IMG/VR virus record: IMGVR_UViG_3300047300_000237
Coordinates: 1-57,109 of that record
Reading direction: 5' to 3' (one strand)
DNA: 57,109 bases
DNA from: a virus
The position numbers and the translations under genes were made by a program. How positions within the stretch are numbered: position 1 is the stretch's first letter; the number at the start of each line of letters is the position of its first letter. The notes beneath the pieces were generated by a model. That model was not told the DNA's origin. It did no database searches and saw nothing but the letters and a program-made list of their open reading frames with translations. Shown here piece after piece: positions 1 through 9,109 of this stretch.

Positions 1-2478
1 CGAGGTGTTCATAATGGGGTGCGCTTTTCTCGTCGGGAAGACTTCTCTCCCGTTCTCTATGTGAAGAGCAAAGAAGAAAGTGTCCACAAGTCCCTATATG
101 GTGACAATCTCCAACCGATTGAATTTGAAAACAACAATGATGCCAAAGAGTTTATTCAGACCTATGGTGAAGTAGATAACTTTGCCATCTATGGACAGAC
201 TAACTTTGGCTATCAGTATATCACGCATAAGTTCCCGGGTGAAATCCAGTGGGACATGAATGCGTTGAAGATACAGACTATCGATATTGAAACGAAAGCC
301 GAACACGGCTTTCCAGATATCAATAATCCCATCGAAGAAGTTCTCCTTATCACCGTCAAGGATCTAATCTCTCGCCAGATTATTACCTATGGTTGTGGTG
401 ATTTTGATGATAAGAACTCCGAGATTATTAATAATCTTCGAGCGCAGGGTAATAAGTTTCTGTATGTCAAGTGTGATGATGAACGTGACCTACTAGAAAC
501 GTATATTCGTTTTCACTCGGACAACCATCCTGATATCATCACAGGTTGGAACTGCGAACTCTTCGATATTGCATATCTGATCGCCCGAGTAGAGCGGTTG
601 TTCAATGACGATAATGCCACGAAGAAGAAGTTTTCTCCGTGGGGTCTAGTGGCGCGTAAGAACATGAACGTCATGGGTCGCGAAATGTTTACCTATGAAA
701 TGAAGGGTATTGCGGTTCTAGACTATCTTGATCTATATAAAAAGTTCACTTACGCCAATCAAGAGTCTTATAAACTGGATCATATTGCCAGCGTAGAACT
801 CGGTAAGAAAAAGTTGGAACATTCGTATGAAACTTTCCGTGAGTTTTATACCAAAGACTGGCAGCGGTTCGTTGAATACAACGTGGTTGACGTTGAAATC
901 GTGGACGAACTTGAACGTAAGTTGAAGTTGATCGAACTCATTCTTACGATGGCATATGACGCCAAGTGCAACTACAATGACGTTTTCTCTCAGGTTCGGA
1001 CTTGGGATTGCCTTCTTTACAATCACCTGTATGACAAGAATATTCATATTCCACAGAAGCGTGACCAGCAGGGTCGTGGTATCGAAGGTGCATTCGTCAA
1101 AGAACCAAAGCCTGGTAAGTATGACTGGGTAGTTTCGTTTGACGCCACCTCGCTGTATCCGTCAATCATTATGCAGTATAACATGTCACCAGAAACTATG
1201 GTCAATGGGTATGTCAAAGACACTACGGTGCGAGGCCTTCTTGATCGTAACTATGATCTTGATGACCTCAAAGAAAATGATTACTGTATGACTTCGAACG
1301 GGTATTGCTATACTCGCACAAAGCAGGGTCTATTCCCAGAAATCGTAGAGAAGTTCTTTGGTGACCGTCAGCGTTATAAGAAGTTGATGATTGCAGCACA
1401 GCGAGAGTATGAAGAAACTAAGAACGAAAAACTAAAAAACGATATCTCTAAATATAATAACTTCCAGATGGCAAGAAAGATTCAGTTGAACTCTCTCTTC
1501 GGTGCCATGGGCAATGAATACTTCCGCTATTATGATGCCCGTGTAGCCGAAGGTATCACAATGACTGGTCAGTATATCATTCAAGAAGTTGGTAATGCGT
1601 TGAATGCATATCTAAACAAGGTTGTAGGTACCGAGAATCATGACTACTCTTTCTACAGTGATACTGACTCTTGCTATATTTCCCTGGAGCCTCTTGTTCG
1701 TAAGTTTTATCCTGATATGGACCGCGATAAACTCATTGGTATTCTCGATAAAATCTGCGAAGAGAAAATCACGGAGGCGATCAACAAGAGTTGTGATGGA
1801 CTTGCGGACTACACGAATGCATTTCAAAAGAAGATTATCTTCAAACGCGAAGCAATCGCGGAACGTGGCATCTGGGTTGCGAAAAAGCGGTATGCACTTA
1901 ATGTCTATGACAACGAAGGGGTCCGTTACAAAGATCCAAAACTCAAAGTCATGGGTCTTGAAATCGTCCGCTCGTCTACGCCAGCGCCGGTTAGAACGAG
2001 TCTCAAAGAAGCCGTCAGACTCTGCCTGACTTCCGATGAAACCACACTACAGAAATTCATTGAAGACACCCGTGAAGCATTTTACAAGATGTCGCCAGAA
2101 GAGATTGCATTTCCTCGTGGCGTAAATGGTCTTGAAAAATATACTTCCGCGTCGGACATCTATGCAAAGGGTACCCCGATGCATGTTCGTGGTGCCTTGA
2201 TGTATAACCACCTAATCAAGAAAGCAAATCTAGATAAGAAGTATGAATTGATCCAAGAAGGTGAAAAGATTAAGTTCCTTTATCTCAAAGAGCCGAATAC
2301 TATTCGTGAAAATTGCATTGCTTTTCTTGGAACCATGCCAAAAGAACTTGACATTCACAAGTATATAGATTATAAGATGATGTTCCAGAAAGCATTTCTT
2401 GATCCACTCAACATGATTGTAGACGGCCTTGGTTGGTCTACTGAGAAAAAAGCAACATTGGAGGACTTATTCGCATGA
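1..2478 (+). CDS. 43: Family B DNA polymerase, T4 gp43-like (5' end probably outside window)
   Basis: Replicative DNA polymerase with 3'-5' proofreading. Counting from the GTG at 19, ExoI (DIE) lies near residue 89, ExoII (NCELFD) near 178 and ExoIII (YNVVD) near 290. Polymerase motif A (DATSLYPSII) is near 375, motif B (KIQLNSLFG) near 487 and motif C (YSDTDS) near 548. The late KKRYALNVYD block matches T4 gp43. The reading frame stays open to base 1, and the first residues align about 30 residues into T4 gp43, so the true start is probably upstream. The GTG at 19 is only a fallback. The end overlaps the uvsX start by 4 nt (ATGA), as in a replication operon. The family is certain; only the N-terminus is open. 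Confidence 0.95.
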   Translation, partial: RGVHNGVRFSRREDFSPVLYVKSKEESVHKSLYGDNLQPIEFENNNDAKEFIQTYGEVDNFAIYGQTNFGYQYITHKFPGEIQWDMNALKIQTIDIETKAEHGFPDINNPIEEVLLITVKDLISRQIITYGCGDFDDKNSEIINNLRAQGNKFLYVKCDDERDLLETYIRFHSDNHPDIITGWNCELFDIAYLIARVERLFNDDNATKKKFSPWGLVARKNMNVMGREMFTYEMKGIAVLDYLDLYKKFTYANQESYKLDHIASVELGKKKLEHSYETFREFYTKDWQRFVEYNVVDVEIVDELERKLKLIELILTMAYDAKCNYNDVFSQVRTWDCLLYNHLYDKNIHIPQKRDQQGRGIEGAFVKEPKPGKYDWVVSFDATSLYPSIIMQYNMSPETMVNGYVKDTTVRGLLDRNYDLDDLKENDYCMTSNGYCYTRTKQGLFPEIVEKFFGDRQRYKKLMIAAQREYEETKNEKLKNDISKYNNFQMARKIQLNSLFGAMGNEYFRYYDARVAEGITMTGQYIIQEVGNALNAYLNKVVGTENHDYSFYSDTDSCYISLEPLVRKFYPDMDRDKLIGILDKICEEKITEAINKSCDGLADYTNAFQKKIIFKREAIAERGIWVAKKRYALNVYDNEGVRYKDPKLKVMGLEIVRSSTPAPVRTSLKEAVRLCLTSDETTLQKFIEDTREAFYKMSPEEIAFPRGVNGLEKYTSASDIYAKGTPMHVRGALMYNHLIKKANLDKKYELIQEGEKIKFLYLKEPNTIRENCIAFLGTMPKELDIHKYIDYKMMFQKAFLDPLNMIVDGLGWSTEKKATLEDLFA

Positions 2479-3539
2479 ATGCCTTACTTGACAAACTAAA
2501 GAAGAACAGCACAATCAAAGAAACCAACGTGCTGTCCGATAGCAAACTGTTTAGCACAAAAGATTTGATTCAGACTTCTGTTCCAGCGTTGAACGTGGCT
2601 CTGTCTGGTCGTCTTGATGGTGGTCTGACCCCTGGTCTAACAGTCTTTGCTGGTCCATCGAAGCACTTTAAGACTGCATTTGCCATGATGTTGGCAAAGA
2701 GTTTCCAGCAGAAGTATGATGACGGTATCATTCTGTTCTATGACTCAGAGTTTGGTGCACCTCAATCTTATTTCGAGAACTTTGGTATCGATACAAACAA
2801 GGTTGTTCATACACCTATCACCGATATTGAACAGTTGAAGCATGACGTTATGAGCCAGTTGAATGAACTGGAACGTAAAGACCGCGTCATGATCATTGTT
2901 GACTCCGTTGGCAACTTGGCTTCGAAGAAAGAAGTTGATGACGCCCTAGACGGCAAGTCGGTCGCAGATATGACTCGCGCAAAGCAGATGAAGTCCCTGT
3001 TCCGTATGATTACGCCGCACCTTACCATCAAGGATATTCCGATGGTAGTTGTCAATCATACTTACATGGAAATCGGTATGTTCCCGAAGGCGATTGTCTC
3101 TGGTGGTACTGGCATCTATTACTCGGCTGACAATATCTTTATCATTGGTCGCCAGCAAGAGAAACAAGGAACTGAAATTGTCGGTTACAACTTTATCATC
3201 AACGTTGAAAAGTCTCGTTACGTCCGAGAGAAGTCAAAGATTCCTATTGAAGTTACTTTCGAAGGTGGTATCAGTAAGTGGTCTGGTCTTCTTGATATTG
3301 CTCTTGAAAGTGGCCACGTAATCAAGCCATCGAATGGCTGGTATCAGAATGCGAATGAAGAAAAGAAGTATCGTTTGAATGATACTTACACTAAGGAATT
3401 CTGGATGCCAATTCTTACCGATCCGACTTTCGGCGAATGGATCGAAAAGCGTTATCGTATGGCTGGTGGACAAATGATGGAGGGTGACAATGTGGAAATT
3501 CCTGACGAAGATATTTCAGAGGCATACGAAGACCTGTGA
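2475..3539 (+). CDS. uvsX: UvsX-like RecA-family recombinase
   Basis: Strand-exchange ATPase for recombination-dependent replication and repair. The protein has 354 residues, somewhat shorter than T4 UvsX. The Walker A loop is GPSKHFKT at residues 60-67, very close to the T4 UvsX loop. A Walker B-type strand (VMIIVDSVG) follows near residue 138. The start overlaps the polymerase stop by 4 nt, so the two are translationally coupled. The acidic C-terminus (EIPDEDISEAYEDL) is typical of RecA/UvsX tails. The small zinc-ribbon gene behind it starts inside the last 50 bases. Confidence 0.95.
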   Translation: MNALLDKLKKNSTIKETNVLSDSKLFSTKDLIQTSVPALNVALSGRLDGGLTPGLTVFAGPSKHFKTAFAMMLAKSFQQKYDDGIILFYDSEFGAPQSYFENFGIDTNKVVHTPITDIEQLKHDVMSQLNELERKDRVMIIVDSVGNLASKKEVDDALDGKSVADMTRAKQMKSLFRMITPHLTIKDIPMVVVNHTYMEIGMFPKAIVSGGTGIYYSADNIFIIGRQQEKQGTEIVGYNFIINVEKSRYVREKSKIPIEVTFEGGISKWSGLLDIALESGHVIKPSNGWYQNANEEKKYRLNDTYTKEFWMPILTDPTFGEWIEKRYRMAGGQMMEGDNVEIPDEDISEAYEDL

Positions 3540-3711
3540 ACACTGCGGTTGCGGCCTTAATCCTAAGAGAGATGCCGCAATCTGTCTTCATGGTTCAGAA
3601 CATGGCATACCATTTGAACAGTGGGTATGCGAAGACTGTTGCATGAAGGTTGCTTATGAATACGAAGAATATTTCGAACTAGAGGATGTAGTTGGTGCAG
3701 AAGAAGATTGA
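3490..3711 (+). CDS. Small zinc-ribbon protein overlapping uvsX
   Basis: Encodes 73 residues with a CEHCGCG knuckle and a later CEDCC pair, which suggests a zinc-binding fold. I chose the ATG at 3490 over an in-frame GTG six bases upstream, because GGAGGG lies 6 nt before this ATG. The gene overlaps uvsX by 50 bases and the helicase gene by 20, so it sits inside the replication operon. The acidic end (EDVVGAEED) is notable. I do not recognise the family, and a role in replication is only suggested by position. Confidence 0.75.
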   Translation: MWKFLTKIFQRHTKTCEHCGCGLNPKRDAAICLHGSEHGIPFEQWVCEDCCMKVAYEYEEYFELEDVVGAEED

Positions 3712-5083
3712 AACAATCATTCTAAGTAAGTTGATTTCGGATGAGAATTACCTTCGTAAGGTAATCCCATTCATTAAAGATGAATATTTTACGGACAATG
3801 CCGAGAAGTTGATCTATCGGTATATCAATGACTTTGTTGGTAAGTATAACTCTCTGCCCACAATTGATGCAATCAATATTGCATTGCAAAATGACCGCAA
3901 TGTAAATGAAAAAGAATACCAACATGTGGTCGAGAAACTAACTGCACTTGATGATGAAGTTGATGCCAATGAAAAGTGGCTTCTAGATCAGACCGAAAAG
4001 TTTTGTAAAGACCGAGCCGTCTATAATGCTATCATGCAATCTATCCAGATCATTGATGGTGTTGACAAGGTCCATTCGCAAGATGGTATTCCTTCCATTC
4101 TTCAAGATGCCCTGTCAGTTGGCTTTGACAACAACGTAGGTCACGATTACCTTGACAATGCCGATAGCCGCTATGACTTCTATCACCGCGATGAAACCAA
4201 GTTGCCATTTGATCTTGAAATGTTCAACAAGATCACCAATGGTGGTCTGCCGAATAAGACGTTGAACATTGCTCTTGCTGGTACTGGTGTTGGTAAGTCG
4301 CTGTTCATGTGCCACATGGCAGCTGGTGCCCTCGGTATGAACAAGAACGTTCTCTATATCACCCTCGAAATGGCAGAAGAACGTATTGCAGAACGCATTG
4401 ACGCCAACTTGATGAACGTCAACATCCAAGAACTCAAAGACCTGTCCAAGTCTATGTTTGATCAGCGTATTGCCAAGATCAGAACCAAGACTGAGGGTCG
4501 TTTGATCGTCAAAGAATATCCAACTGCCAGTGCTCACGTTGGTCACTTTAAGGCTCTGTTGAACGAACTCCAACTCAAGCGAAACTTTAAGCCAGATGTT
4601 ATCTTCATTGACTATCTGAATATCTGTGCCTCCAGTCGATACAAAGCATCGTCTGGTGCTAACTCTTACACAGTCATCAAGGGTATTGCAGAAGAACTTC
4701 GTGGTCTGGCTGTAGAGTTTGATCTTCCAATCGTTTCAGCCACACAGACAACTCGTTCTGGTTATGCTAACTCCGATGTTGAATTGACGGACACTTCTGA
4801 ATCTTTCGGTCTGCCAGCGACGGCTGACTTGATGTTTGCTCTTATCTCTACAGAAGAACTTGAGAAGATGAGCCAGTTGATGGTAAAGCAGTTGAAGAAC
4901 CGCTACAATGATCCTGCGATGAACAAGCGTTTCATGGTTGGCATCGACCGCGGTAAGATGAAACTGTTTGATCTAGAAGATTCTGCACAAGATGGTATCA
5001 TGGACTCAGGTCAAGACGATGTTCCTGTCTTTGAAAATACCACTATTGGTCAACGAAGAGATTTTTCAAAGTTTGATTTTTGA
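3692..5083 (+). CDS. 41: DnaB-like replicative helicase, T4 gp41-like
   Basis: Hexameric 5'-3' helicase of the primosome, 463 residues against about 475 for T4 gp41. The N-terminal helical domain (first 150 or so residues) is followed by a RecA-like ATPase with Walker A GTGVGKS near 197-203 and Walker B VIFIDYLN near 303. The start is GTG, 20 bases inside the preceding gene. Its primase partner gp61 is encoded at 16678. After the stop comes a strong promoter for a tRNA and a new unit. Confidence 0.95.
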   Translation: MVQKKIETIILSKLISDENYLRKVIPFIKDEYFTDNAEKLIYRYINDFVGKYNSLPTIDAINIALQNDRNVNEKEYQHVVEKLTALDDEVDANEKWLLDQTEKFCKDRAVYNAIMQSIQIIDGVDKVHSQDGIPSILQDALSVGFDNNVGHDYLDNADSRYDFYHRDETKLPFDLEMFNKITNGGLPNKTLNIALAGTGVGKSLFMCHMAAGALGMNKNVLYITLEMAEERIAERIDANLMNVNIQELKDLSKSMFDQRIAKIRTKTEGRLIVKEYPTASAHVGHFKALLNELQLKRNFKPDVIFIDYLNICASSRYKASSGANSYTVIKGIAEELRGLAVEFDLPIVSATQTTRSGYANSDVELTDTSESFGLPATADLMFALISTEELEKMSQLMVKQLKNRYNDPAMNKRFMVGIDRGKMKLFDLEDSAQDGIMDSGQDDVPVFENTTIGQRRDFSKFDF

Positions 5084-5084
5084 C

Positions 5085-5113
5085 TTGACTAATCGTTATA
5101 AATGTAGTATAAA
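5085..5113 (+). promoter_or_regulatory. Sigma70-like promoter upstream of tRNA-Arg
   Basis: TTGACT at 5085-5090, a 17-nt spacer and TATAAA at 5108-5113. The expected start point is 7-8 nt further on, which is almost exactly the 5' end of the tRNA at 5122. The spacer contains AATCG, part of the CGAATCG element seen in other promoters of this genome. Confidence 0.75.
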
Positions 5114-5121
5114 ATACAAAT

Positions 5122-5198
5122 GCGCCGGTAGTTCAACTGGATAGAATACGAGTCTTCTAAACTTGGGGTTGCAGGTTCGAGCCCTGCCCGGCGCGCCA
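5122..5198 (+). tRNA. tRNA-Arg(TCT)
   Basis: 77-nt cloverleaf with acceptor GCGCCGG/CCGGCGC, an anticodon loop CTTCTAA (anticodon TCT) and an encoded CCA. It reads AGA/AGG. It stands alone, 25 kb from the main tRNA cluster, just downstream of its own promoter. Confidence 0.93.
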
Positions 5199-5214
5199 GA
5201 TTATAGGAAACAAT

Positions 5215-5562
5215 ATGGACCTTGAATTGAAATTAGTTGTATCGTCATTCGTATGGATGAATGTTGGTAGTGCTGATCTTCCTTTGTGGAAGACTGTCGG
5301 CGCCAAAGAATATATCGTTAAGTATTTTCGTGGTGAACCAACATTTGAGATGATCAACGAAGAACTTGATAAAGTAGCCCATATGTTTGAAGGTGGTGAT
5401 GCGGTAATGCGAGAGACAGTTGCTGGCTTTGAAGTCTACTTTGCAGATGCTCCTACCAATTCAGAAATGTTTCAAATCAATCTAAATGGAGCAATTGATT
5501 TTCCTCCAATCGACCTCACTCAGGTAGATGTTGAAGAAGATTTGAAGGCTATACTGCCATAA
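5215..5562 (+). CDS. Hypothetical protein, 115 residues
   Basis: Not recognised. It is acidic and soluble-looking, with no membrane segment and no cysteine motif. AGGAAA lies just before the ATG. It follows tRNA-Arg by 16 nt, so it probably shares the promoter at 5085. A late promoter begins right after its stop, so it is the last gene before the late block. Confidence 0.75.
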   Translation: MDLELKLVVSSFVWMNVGSADLPLWKTVGAKEYIVKYFRGEPTFEMINEELDKVAHMFEGGDAVMRETVAGFEVYFADAPTNSEMFQINLNGAIDFPPIDLTQVDVEEDLKAILP

Positions 5563-5565
5563 TGT

Positions 5566-5573
5566 TATAAATA
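5566..5573 (+). promoter_or_regulatory. T4-type late promoter TATAAATA
   Basis: Exact match to the T4 late promoter -10 octamer. It is placed 28 nt before the ATG of the first putative capsid-targeted protein and has no TTGACA-like element upstream. In T4 such sites need the gp55/gp33 factors and the gp45 clamp. Confidence 0.75.
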
Positions 5574-5600
5574 TAGGGTACTTTATAGAGATGGAACCCT

Positions 5601-6737
5601 ATGTTATCCTTTACACAATTCATCACAGAGGCTACCCACACAGGTGGTATTGCTCATATTGAGCATCCCTCTGATAGATCATTTGATAGTCAAGAAGCCG
5701 CGCACCACGCATTGGAAACTCTGCGTGGTGTTGCTCATGGGAAAACACCTATCACTCGTAAGATCGATGATAGAATGTCTTTTCATGCCATTCGCACACC
5801 AGAAGGTAAGATTGGTGTAAAGTATAAGGGCGCAGGTTCTCACTACAACTATTCGGCTGCTGATATTGAAAAGCAGCATGGTCATAAACCATATCTTGTT
5901 GGTCCACTAAAAGCACTTCATGCTCACTTGGGTAAGGTTCTTCCTAAAAAGCCCGGTGAGTATCAGGGTGGTTATATGAGTGAACCTCATGGTAGATCGG
6001 AATATAACACACACATTTCCCATACGCCTAACACCATTGAATATCGTGCAGCCGCTGGTAGCGAAGAAGCGAAGAAGTTAAAGCAGTCTAAGGTTAGTGC
6101 CACTATTCACACCGAACTAAAGGGCCCTGAAAGAGTTGCACATCCTATTACGGACATGTCGCACTTTCAATCTCACCCTGATGTCCATATGGTACAGCAT
6201 CTAGTATCACCAGAAGAGCGCAAACTTCATCCTTCTGTTAAAGCGCAAGCGGATGAACATCTAAATGCCGCTGAAAAACTAATGAAGGGACACACATATG
6301 GTCACTTATCTGGACATGAAACTCATCTAAGAACATATATCAATAGAACAGTTTCAAGCGGTGAAAAGCCTTCAGTTGAGGGTTATAGAAAGCATCTTGA
6401 AGCCGCACACCAAAAACTAGTAGATGCTGTTAAGACTCCTGCTGCCAAAGAGCGCAAGACTGCCACTATGAATGCTCAATTGGCACAAGTAGACAAACAC
6501 AAAAAAGAATTTCAAAGATCATTCCAAATCCATCATCACCTTCAACAAGCAACTAATCATCTTGCTAGAGGATTAGACAAAGCGGGTGGCGGTGGCTTTA
6601 CTACACATATCAATGGTGCTCCCGCTGGCGGTGAAGGCTATGTTGCCCACGGCCTAAAGGTTGTTGACCGCGAAGGCTTCTCGAAAGCCAATCGTGAACG
6701 TAGCGCCATACTAAGAGCAAGCAGAGGAAAGAAATGA
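5601..6737 (+). CDS. Putative packaged head protein with capsid-targeting-like N-terminus
   Basis: 378 residues, rich in His, Lys and Ala. The N-terminus MLSFTQFITEA closely resembles the T4 internal-protein capsid-targeting sequence MKTYQEFIAE. It ends in I-T-E, which fits the L/I-x-E cleavage rule of the T4 prohead protease gp21. A TATAAATA late promoter precedes it. The body is largely helical with no catalytic motif I can name; a Gly-rich stretch (GGGG) lies near residue 331. Similar proteins occur in other T4-like phages without known function. Packaging in the head is an inference from the N-terminal peptide. It overlaps the next gene by 4 nt. Confidence 0.75.
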   Translation: MLSFTQFITEATHTGGIAHIEHPSDRSFDSQEAAHHALETLRGVAHGKTPITRKIDDRMSFHAIRTPEGKIGVKYKGAGSHYNYSAADIEKQHGHKPYLVGPLKALHAHLGKVLPKKPGEYQGGYMSEPHGRSEYNTHISHTPNTIEYRAAAGSEEAKKLKQSKVSATIHTELKGPERVAHPITDMSHFQSHPDVHMVQHLVSPEERKLHPSVKAQADEHLNAAEKLMKGHTYGHLSGHETHLRTYINRTVSSGEKPSVEGYRKHLEAAHQKLVDAVKTPAAKERKTATMNAQLAQVDKHKKEFQRSFQIHHHLQQATNHLARGLDKAGGGGFTTHINGAPAGGEGYVAHGLKVVDREGFSKANRERSAILRASRGKK

Positions 6738-7351
6738 CCGAAGTTCATCATCACATTACTCAGGGTCGTATGAACCCTATCACAGTCGGTCACGAAGCCG
6801 TTGTCAATCAAGTTCGTAAAGCGGCTGGTTCACACGGCCATACAATCGTTCTGACTGGTACACATGATGCTAAGAAGAATCCTCTGACACCAGAACAAAA
6901 GTTGAAGCATGCCAAGAGAGCATTTCCTGGTGCGAATGTTCGTCTACTAGATAAAGAGCATCCAACACTTCTGCACCAACTGTCAAGACTTCACAGCCAA
7001 GGCGTAACTCATCTTCATTTACACGTTGGCTCAGACCGCGCCCATGAGTTTCATGCATTGACGCATAAGTATAATGGTGTAGAGGGTCGTCACGGACATT
7101 ACAAGTTCAAGAAGATTACTATTCACACAGTTGGTAAAGAACGATCAGACGCCGATACTGGTGTTGCTGGTGCTTCTGGTACCAAGATGCGTCAACATGC
7201 CGCTTCTGGTAATGAAAAAGCATTTCATGCTATGGCTCCAAGTGCTATGTCAACTAAGCATAAGCACGAACTCTATAAAGATGTTCGCCATGGCATGGGA
7301 CTCCACGAGACACTATCATTTACACAGTTTGTAGGAACACTAAATGGCTAA
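6734..7351 (+). CDS. Nucleotidylyltransferase-like protein with SFTQF tail
   Basis: 205 residues. GRMNPITVGHE near residues 11-21 is the N/HxGH nucleotide-binding signature of the cytidylyl/adenylyltransferase superfamily. SGTKMR near residue 148 resembles the family's second ISSTxxR motif. The enzyme could join NMP to a phosphorylated substrate, as NadM, PPAT or TagD do; the substrate cannot be read. The C-terminus ends LSFTQFVGTLNG, repeating the motif that opens the upstream protein, so it may also be packaged. It overlaps both neighbours (4 and 8 nt) in a late operon. The many histidines are unusual for the family. Confidence 0.75.
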   Translation: MTEVHHHITQGRMNPITVGHEAVVNQVRKAAGSHGHTIVLTGTHDAKKNPLTPEQKLKHAKRAFPGANVRLLDKEHPTLLHQLSRLHSQGVTHLHLHVGSDRAHEFHALTHKYNGVEGRHGHYKFKKITIHTVGKERSDADTGVAGASGTKMRQHAASGNEKAFHAMAPSAMSTKHKHELYKDVRHGMGLHETLSFTQFVGTLNG

Positions 7352-8087
7352 CTTTATTTGGCAAGACTGGCCCGGATTAAATCTGGCAAGAGGTAAAGTA
7401 AGAGGCGCGTCCATAATCCATAAGTTTGGTGCGACTCCTCAGATTTCCACTTCTGTCAACGCTACTATCTGGGATGTTCCCGACACTATATATCCCTGGT
7501 CAGCATTCGCAACTCCTGGTGTATTGAATGTTGATCTTGCCAGCACTTCCGATATTGGACATACAGTAACCATCACTGGTCTGGATGCTAACTTTAATGT
7601 TGTTTCCGAGACAATCAATCTTGATGTTCAAAACAATAATACTGGTACTCAAGTATTCAGTAGAGTTTATAGAGCATTCTTTGATGGCAGTGATTCGAAT
7701 GTGGGACAGATTAATATTCAACTCGGCTCAACAACAGTTGCTAGAATCCAAGCGGGTAAGGCACAGACGCTAATGGCAGTTTACACTGTCCCCGCTGGAT
7801 ATAAAGGTTATATTTTCAAGGGTGATTCCACCGTCAAAGCAAACTCGGACATGACACTCGGCATGTATGTTCGATACGGCGGCGTTGGTGCATTCCGTAT
7901 TGGTCACCAAGCAGAAGTTTCGCCAAATGGTTATCAGTATGATTTTCCTATTCCTCTCGAACTGCCAGAGAAGAGTGATATTGATGTGAGGGCTTACGCA
8001 AACACAAACAATATTCGAGCCACGGCCATTTTCGATGTTGTTCTAATCAAGGACAACGAGTTTAGCCAGTGGAGCAGCGGATACTAA
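7344..8087 (+). CDS. Putative virion structural protein
   Basis: 247 residues, rich in beta-strand-forming and small residues (VDLASTSDIGHTVTI, TVPAGYKGYIF), typical of phage decoration or fibre-type proteins. It has no cysteine clusters, signal peptide or membrane segment. It is in the late operon and is followed by AGGAGG and the lysis genes. Similar proteins are common but unnamed in marine T4-like phages. A structural role is inferred from context and composition. Confidence 0.65.
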   Translation: MANFIWQDWPGLNLARGKVRGASIIHKFGATPQISTSVNATIWDVPDTIYPWSAFATPGVLNVDLASTSDIGHTVTITGLDANFNVVSETINLDVQNNNTGTQVFSRVYRAFFDGSDSNVGQINIQLGSTTVARIQAGKAQTLMAVYTVPAGYKGYIFKGDSTVKANSDMTLGMYVRYGGVGAFRIGHQAEVSPNGYQYDFPIPLELPEKSDIDVRAYANTNNIRATAIFDVVLIKDNEFSQWSSGY

Positions 8088-8098
8088 GGAGGTATTTC

Positions 8099-8341
8099 AT
8101 GGGTAAAGTTCTATCTTATTTAAAACAGATGATGGAAGACAGCGCAGGCTCTCCATCTTCAAAGCGTTTAGTTACCATTCTTGCAACCCTTCTAGTTTGT
8201 GGCGCATTCGTTGCCAATCTAGGCTGGGGGTTGACTGTTGAAGAGTTTATGTATAACAACATGATGTATATTGTCATTGCTGGTTTAGGTATCACAGGTG
8301 CAGAAAAGTTTGCACCAAGGGCACCTACCAAAGAAGATTAA
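8099..8341 (+). CDS. Small membrane protein, candidate holin
   Basis: 80 residues with a hydrophobic segment near 26-45 (LVTILATLLVCGAFVANLGW) and a second near 55-70. The N-terminus is charged and amphipathic and the tail is short and acidic. I chose the ATG at 8099 because AGGAGG lies 6 nt upstream; an in-frame GTG at 8069 lies inside the previous gene. It is directly followed by a spanin pair, which makes holin the best guess. The endolysin is 6.5 kb downstream. Confidence 0.6.
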   Translation: MGKVLSYLKQMMEDSAGSPSSKRLVTILATLLVCGAFVANLGWGLTVEEFMYNNMMYIVIAGLGITGAEKFAPRAPTKED

Positions 8342-8351
8342 GGATTAAGAT

Positions 8352-8873
8352 ATGTTCGGTATGATTCCACTTCCCGTTAAGATTTTCGCTATTATTTTTC
8401 TTGTGTTAGGTGCCGCTGGCTGGGGCTATATGAAAGGCTCTGCCCATGCCGAAGTGGAACTTGCCAACTATCAAGCAAAAGCAGAGAAGCAAATCTCGGA
8501 ACTAAAAACAGAAAACGCTCGTATTTCTGATAATGTCACTGTTGAATATGTCGATAGAGTGAACACCATTCATGATAAAGAAACCATATATCGTGATCGT
8601 CTTGTAAATCTGGGCGAAGGTGAAAATCAACTATCGACTGGCTGGGTTGAACTTCATGACGCTGCCGCAAAACTGGCAGATCCAGATGCACAACTAGCCT
8701 CAGATAAAGCACCATCTGGCATTATGGACAATGCTGCACTTGCGGTTGTTCTTTCCAACTATAGAGTATGCCATGAAAACAAGCAACAACTAATCAGCCT
8801 GCAAAGTTGGATCACACAGAATAAAGCAGCGATTGAGGCCGCAAATCTTAAAGCGCCCAAGGAGAAGAAGTGA
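8352..8873 (+). CDS. Rz-like inner-membrane spanin
   Basis: 173 residues. One N-terminal transmembrane helix (IFAIIFLVLGAAGWGYMKG, about residues 11-29) is followed by a long charged, coiled-coil-prone periplasmic region. This is the Rz layout. The partner Rz1-like lipoprotein starts at the stop codon (TGATG). Together they would link inner and outer membranes and disrupt the outer membrane in lysis. This implies a Gram-negative host. Confidence 0.75.
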   Translation: MFGMIPLPVKIFAIIFLVLGAAGWGYMKGSAHAEVELANYQAKAEKQISELKTENARISDNVTVEYVDRVNTIHDKETIYRDRLVNLGEGENQLSTGWVELHDAAAKLADPDAQLASDKAPSGIMDNAALAVVLSNYRVCHENKQQLISLQSWITQNKAAIEAANLKAPKEKK

Positions 8874-9064
8874 TGAGAGTATTTACTATTGGTTTGATTG
8901 CACTAGCACTCACTGGTTGCGCTGGCAAGACTCGTCTTGTTCCCCAAGCATATATGCCTGAACCGCCTGCTATTCTTATGCAACCACCTAAAGACTTGAA
9001 GCCAATCAAGAACAACTTAGAAGTAACAGAAACAACCGTTGCAGTCTCTGGACCAAAGTCGTAA
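8873..9064 (+). CDS. Rz1-like outer-membrane lipoprotein
   Basis: 63 residues starting at ATG 8873; a GTG three bases earlier is less likely. The signal peptide ends in a lipobox (LALTGC), giving a lipidated Cys near residue 16. The mature part is Pro-rich (YMPEPPAILMQPPKDLKP), typical of Rz1 o-spanins. The start overlaps the Rz stop by one base, and GGAGAAGAAG lies just upstream. Confidence 0.8.
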   Translation: MRVFTIGLIALALTGCAGKTRLVPQAYMPEPPAILMQPPKDLKPIKNNLEVTETTVAVSGPKS

Positions 9065-9068
9065 ATCT

Positions 9069-9076
9069 TATAAATA
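9069..9076 (+). promoter_or_regulatory. T4-type late promoter TATAAATA
   Basis: Exact octamer between the spanin genes and the 694-residue late protein, 34 nt before its ATG. It is followed by a plausible leader containing CTGGAGA. Confidence 0.75.
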
Positions 9077-9109
9077 TAGCAAACGATTTATCTTCTGGAG
9101 ATACTTTTA